From: Persicaria tinctoria
Lineage: Eukaryota; Streptophyta; Magnoliopsida; Caryophyllales; Polygonaceae
Reading direction: 5' to 3'
NCBI GenBank assembly: GCA_037127255.1
Contig: JBANSL010000005.1
Location: 81,721,160-81,785,159 of the forward strand
Length of the DNA stretch: 64,000 nt
Part shown: one piece after another, positions 10,708 to 22,257 of the stretch
How positions within the stretch are numbered: the first letter of the stretch is position 1
Layout: each line of letters opens with the position of its first letter
Position numbers and translations under genes: made by a program
Notes under the pieces: model-generated
What the model was told of the DNA's origin: nothing
Seen by the model: only the letters and a program-made list of their open reading frames with translations
The model's database searches: none

Positions 10708-12492
10708 ATGGACGAAGAGCAGGGATCCTTGATGTTGGTGATCCGCTTAATGTTCATGCGTATGATAATCTAGGAGCTATCCTGGTGTCAAAGGTGTTCA
10801 ACGAAAAAGGATTTCGTTCATGGAAAAGAGCGATGCAGATCGCAATTTCGGCCAAGAACAAGAGTGGCTTCATCGACAACTCCTGTGAGAGATCTACTGA
10901 TGATGAAGTCAGAAGAAAAACTTGGGATCGATGCAACGATATGGTAATATCGTGGATCGTCAATGCTCTTGACAAAGATATTGGAGAAAACGTGTTATAT
11001 TTCTCCTCGGCGAAAGACATTTGGCATGATCTTCAAGATAGGTTTGATAAACCGAATAGAGCTCACGTGTATCAAATCAAGAAGGAGATAGCTTCAATCA
11101 GTCAAGGTAAGGATCGATTTCCTGAATATTTTACAAGAATCAAACAATTATGGAATGAGTTATCTTGTATGCATAAACTTCCGGTTTGCAACTGTGGTTC
11201 GCAAAGGGAAACTATGAAGCGGGAACAAGATGAGAAGTTGATGCAGATGTTAATGGGGCTCAATGAGTCATATACATCTGTGAGAGGAATGATTTTGGAA
11301 ATGAACCCTCTTTCTTTGGTTAGCATGGCTTATTCTCTTCTTGATCAAGAAGAGACTCAGCATGAGGTGAAATAAAATGTGCGGTTTTCAAATGATTCTG
11401 CTTCTTTGAATGCTTCTGGCCACTGAGTGTCAGAAGCAATTTTTTGATAGTTCGAAGCAACAATCAGATAATGGTTCAAGGCAATTTGCTTTGTCTCAGT
11501 CCACAGTGATATGTGATCATTACAAGAAGCAATGACACCCGAAGGAGAGATGCTACAGGATCATCGATTTTCCTTCTAATTTCAATAACAACAGAGGGAG
11601 CAATGTTGCAGGCAATGCAGAGGTTGAGCCCAGCACTAGCTCAATTGTTATTGGCTCTTCCATCTTGTCTGATGATCAGATTCATCAGATCATGAGTGTG
11701 TTGAATGGTCTCAAAGCTCAGAATTCTTCTCATATATGATGCCAGTGAGGCCAATGTGAATTTTGCTGGTACTTTCTCTCTTCTTTCACACTATTTAAAT
11801 TCCGATAATGGTAGTGTGAAGATTGATAGCAGTAAATGGATCATAGATTCTGGAGCAAGTGAGCATATGACTTTTGATAAGACTTTATTGTCAAACAGCA
11901 TACCTCTTTCTCATCCTTGTCTAGTGTCTTTGCCTAATGATAACAAAGTTGGAAGTCAGAGTTTGTGGTGATATTTTGTTCAGTTCAGACATTCATCTAA
12001 GGAATGTGTTGCTTTTGCCTTCATTCCATTACAATTTTTTGTCAATTCAGAGGTTATGTTCAGATGCTCAATGTTTGGTTATTTTCACTCATAGACAATG
12101 CATTGTGCAAGCCCCTTCTCTGAAGAGGCCACTGGTAGTTGGTGAGGCTCGCAATGGTTTATATATGATGTCCTAGGGAGCTGAGAAACTATTACAATTG
12201 CTTGAGAAAGCTTGAAATGCAGCTTCTTTTGCTGATCAGTCAGTTTGGCACTCAAGGCTGGGACGTCTTCCCCAATAAAAACTTGTACAGCTTTCAGCTT
12301 TCCTAGATATTAATAAAAGTTATAGCACTTCCACTCTTGATTCTTGTGTGGTATGTCATAAGGCTAAACAACATAGACTTTCATTTCCTTCTTCTGTAAG
12401 ACAGTCTTGCTCTTTATTTGAGCTTATTCATGTTGATGTATGGGGACCCTATGCTTCCCCTACTCATTGTGGACAAAAATACTTCATTGCCA
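10708..12492 (+). pseudogene. Copia element B: Gag, protease and start of integrase (broken)
   Basis: Gag is mostly in one ORF (10785-11375), with NEKGFRSWKRAMQIAISAKN, VISWIVNALDKDI, IWHDLQDRFDKPN and LMGLNESYTSVRG. A likely ATG at 10708 is out of frame with it. The protease region around 11840 has WIIDSGASEHMTFDKTLL with an intact DSG. A GAG-pre-integrase and integrase start lie at about 12240-12492 (SCVVCHKAKQHRLSF, LIHVDVWGPY, YFIAI). Frameshifts and stops break every part. The sequence stops at 12492 and resumes at 23983 with VDYYSRAT, so the integrase is split by the Helitron. No 5' LTR or primer site was recognised between 10600 and 10708. Confidence 0.88.
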
Positions 12493-13228
12493 TCTATCTA
12501 TTATGTATTATCTATTATCTATTACTAACTATTAAAACAAAAACCTTAGCGATGACATGTCGCCCTCTCCTTAATTCTAGGCCTTTTAACCAATCACTTT
12601 AGCCTAAATTACAATTTTAATAGTTTAAAAAAAACATCTATTATCTATTACTAACTATTAAAACAAAAGTCTTAGCGATGACATGTCGCCCTCTCCTTAA
12701 TTCTAGGCCTTTTAACCAATCACTTTAGCCTAAATTACAATTTTAGTAGTTTAAAAAAAACAATGGGATTAATTCAAAACATAAAATTAATAATAAGGAA
12801 ATATAAAATTAATATTAGTAATTTGTATCTATATATATCTATATATACTACTTTAATTATTTTTTCAACCATCTATTACTAACTATTAAAAAAAAGCCTT
12901 AGCGATGACATTTCGCCCTCTCCTTAATTCTAGGCCTTTTAACCAATCACTTTAGCCTAAATTACAATTTTAGTAGTTTAAAAAAAACATCTATTACTAA
13001 CTATTAAAACAAAAGTCTTAGCGATGACATGTCGCCCTCTCCTTAATTTTAGGCCTTTTAACCAATCACTTTAGCCTAAATTACAATTTTAGTAGTTTAA
13101 AAAAACAATCTATCTATTACTAACTATTAAAACAAAAGCTTTAGCGATGACATGTCGCCCTCTCCTTAACTCTAGGCCTTTTAACCAATCACTTTAGCCT
13201 AAATTACAATTTTAGTAGTTTAAAAAAA
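12493..13228 (+). repeat. Tandem copies of the Helitron 5' terminal region (left block, about five)
   Basis: Units begin TCTATTACTAACTATTAAA and continue through CTTAGCGATGACATGTCGCC, CCTTTTAACCAATCAC and TTTTAGTAGTTTAAAAAAA. Units start near 12512, 12637, 12870, 12990 and 13109. Most are about 120 bp. One is extended by about 110 bp of AT-rich sequence ending ATATATACTACTTTAATT. Confidence 0.9.
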
Positions 13229-13230
13229 GA

Positions 13231-13259
13231 GAAAATTTGTGCCGAAGGCACAAATTTTC
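13231..13259. repeat. Perfect hairpin at the left terminus of the MULE
   Basis: GAAAATTTGTGCC, a 3-base loop GAA, then GGCACAAATTTTC: a perfect 13-bp stem starting two bases inside the element end. The right end lacks an equivalent stem. Confidence 0.9.
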
Positions 13260-13484
13260 GGCCAAATTAGGCAAGTATACACGTTTTTGAGAAAATTGCA
13301 AAAGTATACATGATTTTAAAACACACCCCCCCCCAACTGCTCACTCCCTCTCTCTCTCTCGTTTCTCACTCTCTCCATTGCGGTTTTCACTCTCTGCATC
13401 TGTTCTTTGACGATTTCCTTCGACAAGCGGCATTTTCCGGACGTTGTTGTGCTCGTTTTCGTGTGTTATTGAAGGTTATTGAGT

Positions 13485-16400
13485 ATGGCTAGCAGCGCAG
13501 GTAAGCATTTTGTTGATTTTTTATGGTTTCTGTGTGTTAGGGTTTTGTTTATGTCAGATTATGTGCTGGTGAGTATGTGCGATGGCACGATGTTTGTCGT
13601 TAGGGTTTTTTTGGATGAATATGTGTTGTTCGTTCTCAATCGCACTAGTATGTGTGCCTGATTTTGCAGTTACGACTTCTATTTGTAATGTTGACCTCGA
13701 TTTTGGCATCTTATTCTGTCCTTTTGGAATCCATCTCCATCCTTTTGCATGTCCACTCTTTGTCTTCTTTGATTTTTGGCGTGTTCTGTTTGTGGTGTAT
13801 GTATGTTTGTGTTTGATATCATATTTCTGTGGGGCTGGCATCTATTTATCTTTTGTTTATCTTGTTTTTGTTATGTTCACAGGGACCTCAACTGATCTTG
13901 ATATATACAAATGCAAGTTTGATGTGAGTCTATGAAATTTATATAGCAGTTTTTGTCATTGTGTTTGCTTCAAATGCTGACATGTGCTTTTGTATTCAAT
14001 CTGTATACTTTTTTTGCAGAAATTGAAGTTCTGTATTCTATATAAAGAACGTTTCCATGCCAGATCTAACCTATACTCTCGCCCTGAAGTCTGTGACATT
14101 ATTAAACAACATTTGTTGCCTGAGCACTATAAGATGTTGAAGGAGAGTTTTCTGGGATGGGTGCTCTCCCAGGGCAACAATATGACTGTTAACTTTCAGT
14201 TAATCCATCAAATGATGTTGCGACAGGTTAAGACTAAGAAGAAGAAGGAACTCTGGTTCAAAGTTGATGGACTTATAGCTCGTTTTTCGTTGGCTGAATT
14301 TCATGTAATGACTGGTCTTCCATGTGAAGACCGTGTCTACAATCCGTTGAATGCAATGACTTTTTCTGATTTTCTTGGGATGGATAGATGCTCCCATGAT
14401 GATTTGATCAGTTGTTTCAAAAAGATGAAGAAGACGTCGAAGAAGAAGCTAATTTTAGCGAGGTTGTTGCTCATTGAGATGGTTGTGTGTTATAGGCGGA
14501 TAGACTATATCACCGAGGCAAATCTATCACCTGCTTGTGATGACGAGAAGTTTGGACAATATCCATGGGGCAGACAGTCCTATGAATATCTATTGAAGGC
14601 CTTGAAGAAGTCATCTACGATGGATCGCAAGAAAGCTAGTCCTTCTTATGAGTTGTATGGATATTGAATTGCTTTCCAGGTATTCTGTTTACTTGTTTCA
14701 TATCTCTTTTTAATCATTCCTCACTATGTGTCAGCATTGTAGGTATTCCTTACTACGTGTCAGCATTGTATGTATTCCTTAATATGTTTCAGCATTCATC
14801 ACTTGTGTCATCATTCTTCACCATGTGTCAGCATCTTATGCATTGTTATTGTGTTTGCATGACCACTTGTTTTGTTTTTATAGGCCTGGATATTTGAAGC
14901 TTTTTCGGCGTTGTATGATAAGTTTGAATGTAATTTGAGGATGAATGATAAAGATCATCATTCTTTGCATTGGGTTTGTAAGGTTAGGCATACTTATGAT
15001 GAAGCTGACGAGCTATTTGATGGTGACTTGGTAAGAGAAATATATCAGTTGTGATTCCAACTCTGTGTTCTTATATACATGTGTTTTCTTATTTATATTT
15101 TTTTTTGATGTGCATCATAGACACCGATGTTCCCAAACTATGGAGAGTTTGCAAGAACCCTAGGTATGGGTTATATTGATGAAGAGGCTGATGATGTATG
15201 TGATGCCATTGGTGAGCCTATGTTTTCTCAACCACCTACTGATCTTCTGTATGATTGTCGGCATATGCGCAAGTATGCATATGAAAACAAGTTTTTACGT
15301 AATGATGGTTCAGAGATTGAATCGTTCCTGTCTCTCGAGTATGGATTTGTTGAAGGAGAGGAAGAGGAGATATCTGCTGACATAGAGAAGCGAACGAACA
15401 TGAAACTTGCGGTTGATGAAGGAAATGTTGAGGACAAATTTGTTGATGTAGAGAAGGGGAAAAAGAGGAAACATGCTGACATAGGAAAGCCTTCTAAGAA
15501 GAAGCAGAAAGGTCCATCCACTGAGATCCAGGTGAAGAGAGTCGTTGTGAGGAGAGGGCGTTCTATTGGACCTCCACGAACCAACCCTCAGGCTGACATA
15601 GAAGTTATTAAATCAATCAGGAGGAAGGCTGGGAGGATTAGAAAGAAGGTTGTTGACTTTAAGAGAGGTGAGGAATCTAAGAGAGATGTGATTCTTTATG
15701 ATGACACAGAGACAACCACAGTGGATGCAGACAAGGGGTCTAAGAAGCGTGGTGCTGACAGGGAGGAGGCTGTTGTCCAGGCAGAAAAATATGACCAAGT
15801 TGGATATGCTTGTGATACATCTGATGAGGATAAACCTATTCAGTATGTTTTGAAGAAGAGGAAGAAGGCTATGGGAAGTACAGGGAAACGTAGAATGTTA
15901 TATAAAAGTAGCAGTTCAAACAAGTCTTCCTCCATCCCCCAAGCCCCCTTGATGTGTTGTTATCTCCTGTTGAAGTTGTGAATGATGCATGTAAAGTGAT
16001 TGTACCGTTTGTTGAGGTGCAAGGTGAAGCTCAGGCTGACACAGAAAATGCTGACCACAATGATGATCAACTTGATGGCAGCCAAGGTGTTGGTGTTGAC
16101 ACAGAGAATGCTGACCCCCATCATGGAAGTCAAGGGTTTGATGATATCAAGGTTGATTCTGGAACTGTTTCTCCGTTGGCTGCTCTATTGCTTTTGAATA
16201 AAGGAATGGATGGTAGTTACGACATGAAGATAGTTGATGAAGATGTTGTTGTTGATGGCCAAAATGCTGACACTAGTGGTGATGACAAGCTGGAGATAGG
16301 TGGCAACAGAGACAAGGGTGATTGTGGTGACAACCAGAAGGGAGTGTCTGATGAGCATCCAAAAGATGCAGAGATGGATGGTGGTGATAAAGATGAAACT

Positions 16401-18467
16401 GCAAAGGACGATGGTGTTGCTGGTGAGGCTGACGCTAAATCCAACCCAGTTTGGGTACGTGATTTAATTAAAAGGATTCAAAAGCTTGAAGAGCTGCCTG
16501 CACGTGTAGATGATTTAGTAAGAAGGATTGAAAAGCTTGAAGAGCTACCTGCACGTCTAAATGAGTTGGGTTCTCGTGTTGATAGGGCGGTTGAACTTGT
16601 TGCAATGGTTACAGACCTGATGGAAAAGTATAACTCACTTGAGAATAGGTTCACACTGCATGAATCTATTGTTGCAAGGTCACAGTCATCTGTCAACATT
16701 GATCAACCAAGTACCAAGATTGTGAATGATGTTATTGCTGACATCAAGATGGGTGTTATCCCTGAGGATGTTATGGCTGAGGAGGAAGCTGAGTTGGATT
16801 CACCCGAAGATTGTAAACAACTGAAGACACCTATTTGTGGTGATGAGGGAGATGAACCCCAACAACTGACAGTTGATGTTGTAATTCCGGAGTCTATCAT
16901 TCCTGTCACATTGGTTGAAGGACAGAGGACATTAGAGTCAGATTCAGTTCACTTTGCTGTTGTTCTAGGTCGTGATTCTGATTTGATGTCCATGGAGCCA
17001 AGAGATGAAGAGTTTAAGGACAGCAACGATGGACTTCATGAAGATGCTGACAGGGGATTGCAGAGTACTGGTGAGGATGTAGAAGCTGATCTGCTGGTGA
17101 AGTCGAGCAATGAAGAGTGTAAGGAGGTCATTGCATGTGGTGATGCCAAGGGTGTTGTTACCCCATCAGGTGGCAAGGGTGATGGGGATGAGAAGGCTGA
17201 TGTTGCAGTAACTCCACCTCCTACCATTGCACCACTAGGGACTATCAACTTGGATTCTGCTGAAGGTGATGAAAATGCTGACACGGTTGAATTGCCTGTA
17301 ATCAGTGACTGGGTTGCCTACAGCAAGCATCCTAAAGTAGTTGAAGAGATTGAATTACTAAGGCGATCCAAGCGTATTCCAAAAGCTAGTACCTTCCTGA
17401 CGAGTCCATATGAGCAGCAAGAAAAGAAAGGGAGGTGGCCAAAGCACAATCCGAAGAAGTCACTTTTAAGTGAAGATGATCATGAGTTTATGTACAAAAC
17501 TATGAGTAGTAATCGGTATTTTTTTTTATCTTTTTACTCGATATATATTCATGAACTGTCTTGTGCTGACACTTCTACCTCTTATGATCTTGTGTTTAAT
17601 TCACAATTTTTGCTTGTTTCCAGGGATTTTTCTGTCATTGTTGCTTCTGGACGGGTTGATAAATCGTTTTTTAAACCAATTCTAAACAAGGACATGTGGT
17701 TGGACTGTTCGGTAAATGTTCTGACAGTAGCTTGTTACTGTGTGTTGTAGCATATTGAAGCAGGTTTGTATTATTTGAGGAAGAGGATTCATGAGGAAGC
17801 TGACAAGTATGCAGATTTCGTTGTCTTGGATTGGGTGTTCTATCAGAACTACCTGCCATCTAATGCTAGAGCGTACGAAGTAGATTTGCCTGTGTCAGAC
17901 ATGACTGCGAGTTATTTCTTGGGTCTTTACCCTGACCAATATGGTAAGCCATGGGCATCTGCAAATAAGATTTACACACCCTTCAACGTTGTCAACAAGC
18001 ATTGGGTTGCTTTAGAGATCATAATTGATCAGAAGGTGATTAATGTCTATGACTGCAATGTCTATGACGTTGGCAAGGGTATACTAGATGCAGAACTCCA
18101 ACCTATTGCTCACTGGCTTCCTATACACTTGGTGAAGTGTAGAATATATGAAAACTTTAGCTCTACACCATTTGAGATAAGGAAGGTTCCTGACATGGTC
18201 CATGATAAATCTGGGTTTGTACTCTTACCCAACTTATATATTAATTGCTGACATACATTTATTTTCTATTTATCTTTTGTTGACACACCCCTATTTGTCT
18301 GTTTTGTGAGTGTGTGCAGAAGTGCTTGTGGGGTGTTCACAGTGAAAGCAATCGAGGTTGTTGTATTTGGCGGAGATCTCACAACAATCACAAATGAGAA
18401 GCTATTCCGCTACAGAGAGCTTATTTGCTCAGACTTGATTAAGGAGTCTTGGAGCTTCATAATTTGA
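13485..18467 (+). CDS. DUF1985 / Ulp1-like cysteine protease gene of the MULE, 8 exons, with two lesions
   Basis: Exons fitted to GT-AG sites and phase are 13485-13500, 13883-13923, 14020-14679, 14884-15030, 15121-17515, 17624-17711, 17751-18214 and 18320-18467, about 1,320 codons. Exons 3-4 hold a DUF1985-like domain (ELWFKVDGLIARFSLAEF, VMTGLPC, then AWIFEAFSALYDKFE). Exon 5 encodes a long charged, Lys-rich then acidic region with heptad-like coiled-coil repeats (IQKLEELPARVDDLVRR twice). Exons 6-8 form a C48 protease: HWVALEI (His), VYDCN (Asp), and GSACGVFTVK (Cys), the last created by splicing. Lesions are an in-frame TGA at 14665-14667 and a one-base loss near the C-run at about 15936-15950. 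Apart from these the phases all close. Ulp1 proteases act on SUMO; the role inside MULEs is unknown. Confidence 0.82.
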
Positions 18468-18959
18468 GCAATGCTGACACCATCATTTTGAGTACTTAGT
18501 TTAAGTGACATTGTAGGTTATGATCTTAGTCACATACTATGGATATGTAGTTGGATATGTCAGTATTTAGTTGGATATTAACTGTTTCCATTGAACATCG
18601 TTCGCGTATATTGAATGTATGTATTTTGTTGTGTTAAAGTTCTTATTCGGAATTAAGCATCTGGCTTTTTACATTAGATCGAGTTTGATATAGTCTCCAA
18701 TCACATACAATGTATAAAATCCAATATGACAGAAGTAATGCTGAAACAAAGTGCATTCAATTTATTTGAAAACATATGGGAATGTATCTGTGTCAGCATT
18801 GCCCATAATGCTGACATGGTTTTATGTATACTATGAAAAAGTAATTTCTAAACAGAACAGGTTTATTGTATGCAATACATATCACTGGGTGGTTCTAAGT
18901 GATTGTATCTTAGAAGTATATGATATAAAGCGAGCCGGTCTTGAGCAATGCTGACACCA

Positions 18960-21370
18960 TCATTTTCTTGAGTACTTAAGTCTCCTCTTTAGCTCACACG
19001 CAGACACCAGTCTCTTAGATGGAGGTCTTCCTGGTCCCCTCTTAACAACAGGAGGGTAAGACTTTATAGATCTTATTGCTTTAGGGACGTCTGATTCATC
19101 GCCTGTCAGCACTGGGTATATTGTTTCGTCATAAGCTAATTTCCAAGCTTCAGTTGTGTAAAATCTGGCAACAAAGTCTGATACATTTGCCTTAATTTTT
19201 ATGATGGCTGAAAGAGCATGAACACACGGGATCTTCTCTAGATCGAAAAACTTGCAAGTGCATGTTTTTGCAGACAGGTCCACCATTGCATGAGACCCTT
19301 GCCCTTTTACTTCAAATTTATATTCATCCAGCCTCTGAACCTTGTATGATCCAGCTTCATCTTGTAGGTTCCTAATCAGATCAAGTATTTCTGGCATCAA
19401 CTTGTCCTCATGTTTGGATGCCTTTTCTCTACGCTCTTGGAACCATGTTCCGAGTTTCTCTCTAGCAAAATTCAACAGTGCAACAATAGGATAATTCTTC
19501 TTCCCCTTGAAAATGGCATTTATGCTTTCTGCATTATTAGATGTCATCATGTTGTATCTGGTGATTGGTGAATGTGCTCTAGCCCACCTATCCACTCCTG
19601 CTGACAGTAAATATTTCGACATCTTCGGGCAGCTTTCCTTTATGCGGTCAAAATATTTGTCGAACTCCCCAGTAGTATAACTATCTGCTGCTTTCTTGAA
19701 CCAATTTCCCAAGTATCTTTTCTTGAAGGTGCTTCTAATGTTTTGTTCCATGTGCCATCTACAAATGCAGTGATGTGCACTAGGGTAAACCAAGCCAATT
19801 GCTCTTGAAATGCTGACATGTCTATCAGACACAAACACTAAATCATTTGATGGAGGAACAACCTTCAGCAGCTGTCGAAGAAACCACTCCCAAGAGCTGT
19901 TGTTTTCTGTGTCAGCAATGCCAAATCCAAGCGGGAAAATATTTCTGTTTGCATCTTGCGCTACTGCTCCAAGCAAAGTCCCTTTGTATTTCCCAGTTAA
20001 AAATGTTCCATCAATAACAACCTGTAAAATAATGATTATAAGTTGTGTGATGACAATGAAACATTCAAAAGTGATTACATAGTCGCTGTGCTGACACTGA
20101 TAATTTCATACCTTTTTCAACATAGGGAAGGCCCGAATACACTGTCCAAATGATAAAAACAAGTATTTAAACCTGTCATCATTATCTGTTGACATCAATG
20201 CCACAGTTCCATCATTTTTCTCCATAATCATGTGACAGAATAATGGCAAGTCAGCAAAGTTTGATTCCAGTGTCCCTTTGTCCCTTTCTTGTGCAATTCT
20301 TCCTGACCGCCACGATGTCCAATAACTAATGGGCATTTTCTTTTCGGTCCTCATTTTATCCACTATCTGCTTTGGATTGTAACCGCTGTTGACACTGTAA
20401 TATTGTATACATTAGAATGAATAATGTGATACTTGAATTGAGAGTTATTTTGATGACATATAGACACTTACATTGGCTGGATTATGCTTGCTATCACTGA
20501 GGAAGGTGCTTTCCTGCAATTGCTTGTTCTCACATCCCACGTGCATGTGTGCACATCATTGTACGCTAACACCTCGTAGCAAGTATGAGAAATAGTATTT
20601 ACGTGTAACTTCCATCTGCAGCTATTATCCACACAATGCGCCCTAAAATACTTGGGTTCTGATCTTTTTACTCGGTACCCAAATGTTTCTGTCACTGATA
20701 ATATACGTAAAGCATCGTTTATTTCCTGCTTTGATTCAAAGATTCTCCCAATGTACATTGTGTTGGATAAGGTATTGTTGAAAGTACTCATGCTAGAGTT
20801 GTCATCCCTGTAATCTTCTAGTGTTTTATCTCTACTGCGCATTGAAGAATGTAGTCTCCTCCAGGTGTCAGCATCATAATCAATGTCATTATCATCATCC
20901 ATATCATCATCCATATCATCATACATATCATCTGACGCCAATGTCTGCATTTGAGTGTCAACAATCATATGATTTTGCTCCATGTCATACTCAATCAATC
21001 CAACTGATTTCCTACTCTCCCTGTCATCTGTGTCAACAATTGCAAGTGTTTGTGCCTGTATGCTGACACACAACTCAACAGCATAGTTTACACCATCTAG
21101 TGCTGATATATTAAGGAATTCTTTCAAATCAGAGTCACAATCAACTGTAAGTGGGGCTTTCAGCTTTTTGCATAGGTGCAAATGACTAAATTGCAATTCA
21201 AGCACATTGTCTACATTGAATCTAGTGCACACCTTTCTCTTCAAGTCATGTAGTGTGGTTGAATCATACAGCAAAAACACTTTTGATGTTGTATTTCCAA
21301 CGAATTCCAGGCCTGTGTCAGCAAATACCCATGATCCACCAAATGCTATTGTAATCACATGAGGTTCCAT
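18960..21370 (-). CDS. mudrA: MuDR-type MULE transposase, 3 exons, apparently intact
   Basis: Exons are 21370-20472, 20394-20112 and 20021-18960, totalling 2,244 bases (748 codons with stop), with consistent phases and GT-AG borders. Domains: an N-terminal PB1-like segment (about 1-105); an acidic Asp-rich linker; a MuDR N-terminal zinc-binding domain (about 210-300; CVDNSCRWKLHV, then HTC); the MULE DDE core with D398 (VIDGTFLTG), D460 (VFVSDRH) and E559 (NNAESINA); a SWIM zinc finger C648-x-C650...C660-x-H662; and an AT-hook-like KRGPGRPPSK near the C-terminus. It would cut and reinsert the element in the nucleus. The start is the first ATG (MEPHV), with no competing upstream ATG in frame. 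No lesion was seen, unlike its partner gene. Confidence 0.92.
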
Positions 21371-21394
21371 TTATGTTTGACCTATCAATTAATT

Positions 21395-21607
21395 ACAGAC
21401 AATATGCAAACAACTACAACGAGTTACTTCTGATTCCGTGTCAGCATGATAGAAATAAGTTAGATACAGACAATATGCAAACAAGTACAATGAGTTACTT
21501 CTGATTCCATGTCAGCATGATAGATATAAGTTAGATACAGACAATATGCAAACAAGTGCAATGAGTTACTTCTGATTCCGTGTCAGCATGATAGATATAA
21601 GTTAGAT
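21395..21607. repeat. Three 71-bp tandem repeats upstream of the transposase gene, one motif each
   Basis: Units start at 21395, 21466 and 21537 with ACAGACAATATGCAAACAA. Each contains TTACTTCTGATTCC followed by GTGTCAGCATGAT or a one-base variant. They lie 25-240 bases upstream of the transposase ATG (minus strand), the promoter/5' UTR position. Confidence 0.92.
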
Positions 21608-22257
21608 ACATGTTATTTATTTACGAAATCTCAGACAGTGTCAGCATTACACAACGAATCCAGAATTTAAAACAGATCTATGTAGAACAATTTATACAAT
21701 TATTTCCTTTCAATTCATTCAAGCACAACATTTTGAATTCATTGAACAGACAGATTTAAGTTTCGTGATGTTGACAGATCGAGTATATATTAACGAAGCA
21801 GATCAACGAAGAACTTGAAATTCTATATATTGTCGACGACCTACTCTGATTTATATTGAAACAGCAACAAACGAAGTGGAAATTACACGATCTACACTAT
21901 ACGAGTTCAGCAATTGGATATAAAACGATATTTACACACGAATTGAAGTTTTTTTCACAGATCTATGAACGACAGATCTATCCACTATACGAATGCTGAC
22001 ATTAAAACCACAATCCAGTAATGCTTGGATGTTAGAAGGATGTAGTGCCGAGATTCAGGAGGAGATCGGAGTCGATCAATACCTACAACGATCAAAATCA
22101 GATCCTCTACTGTCGTGTCAGCGCTGGCGAAGAAGGAGAGATCGGGGAGGCAAGAGCGCGTGTGGGGAGAGTGTTGTGTATAATTTGCTAATATTCCCAC
22201 AACTTTGTATAGTTCCCTAATTTAGCCTTATTATTTGTATACTTTGCAAACCCACCC

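Larger units (their letters stand above)
13976..22122. promoter_or_regulatory. Dispersed TGCTGACA/TGTCAGCA motif array across the MULE
   Basis: I counted 38 occurrences of the core GCTGAC (either strand), of which 30 extend to exact TGCTGACA. Core positions include 13976, 14730, 14759, 14827, 15376, 15475, 15754, 16266, 16737, 17046, 17277, 17565, 18247, 18473, 18792, 18810, 18950, 19105, 19600, 19812, 19911, 20090, 20867, 21062, 21317, 21440, 21511, 21592, 21640 and 21995. By composition-free chance the octamer is expected well under once in 9 kb on both strands. Outside the MULE I noticed only about two exact copies (near 31915 and 52930). Hits lie in exons, introns, the gap between the two genes and upstream of the transposase. 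A binding role is inference. Confidence 0.85.
13229..22257. mobile_element. Kaonashi-type MULE (Mutator-like DNA transposon), 9.03 kb
   Basis: Flanked by a 9-bp TSD, TTAAAAAAA, at 13220-13228 and 22258-22266, the size expected for Mutator-like elements. The two ends share diverged inverted repeats: GGCCAAATTAGGCAAGTATACA begins 32 bases from the left end, and GGCTAAATTAGGGAACTATACA begins 31 bases from the right end on the opposite strand. It carries two convergent genes: a plus-strand DUF1985/Ulp1-protease gene (13485-18467) and a minus-strand MuDR-type transposase gene (18960-21370). MULEs carrying Ulp1-like proteases are known in plants as Kaonashi/KI-MULEs. The element is dotted with a single motif, TGCTGACA. 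Confidence 0.92.

Noticed and set aside
18960..19976. A stand-alone transposase starting at about 19976
   Set aside because: The reading continues upstream through two clean introns into 20112-20394 and 20472-21370, and the first catalytic Asp lies upstream of that start.
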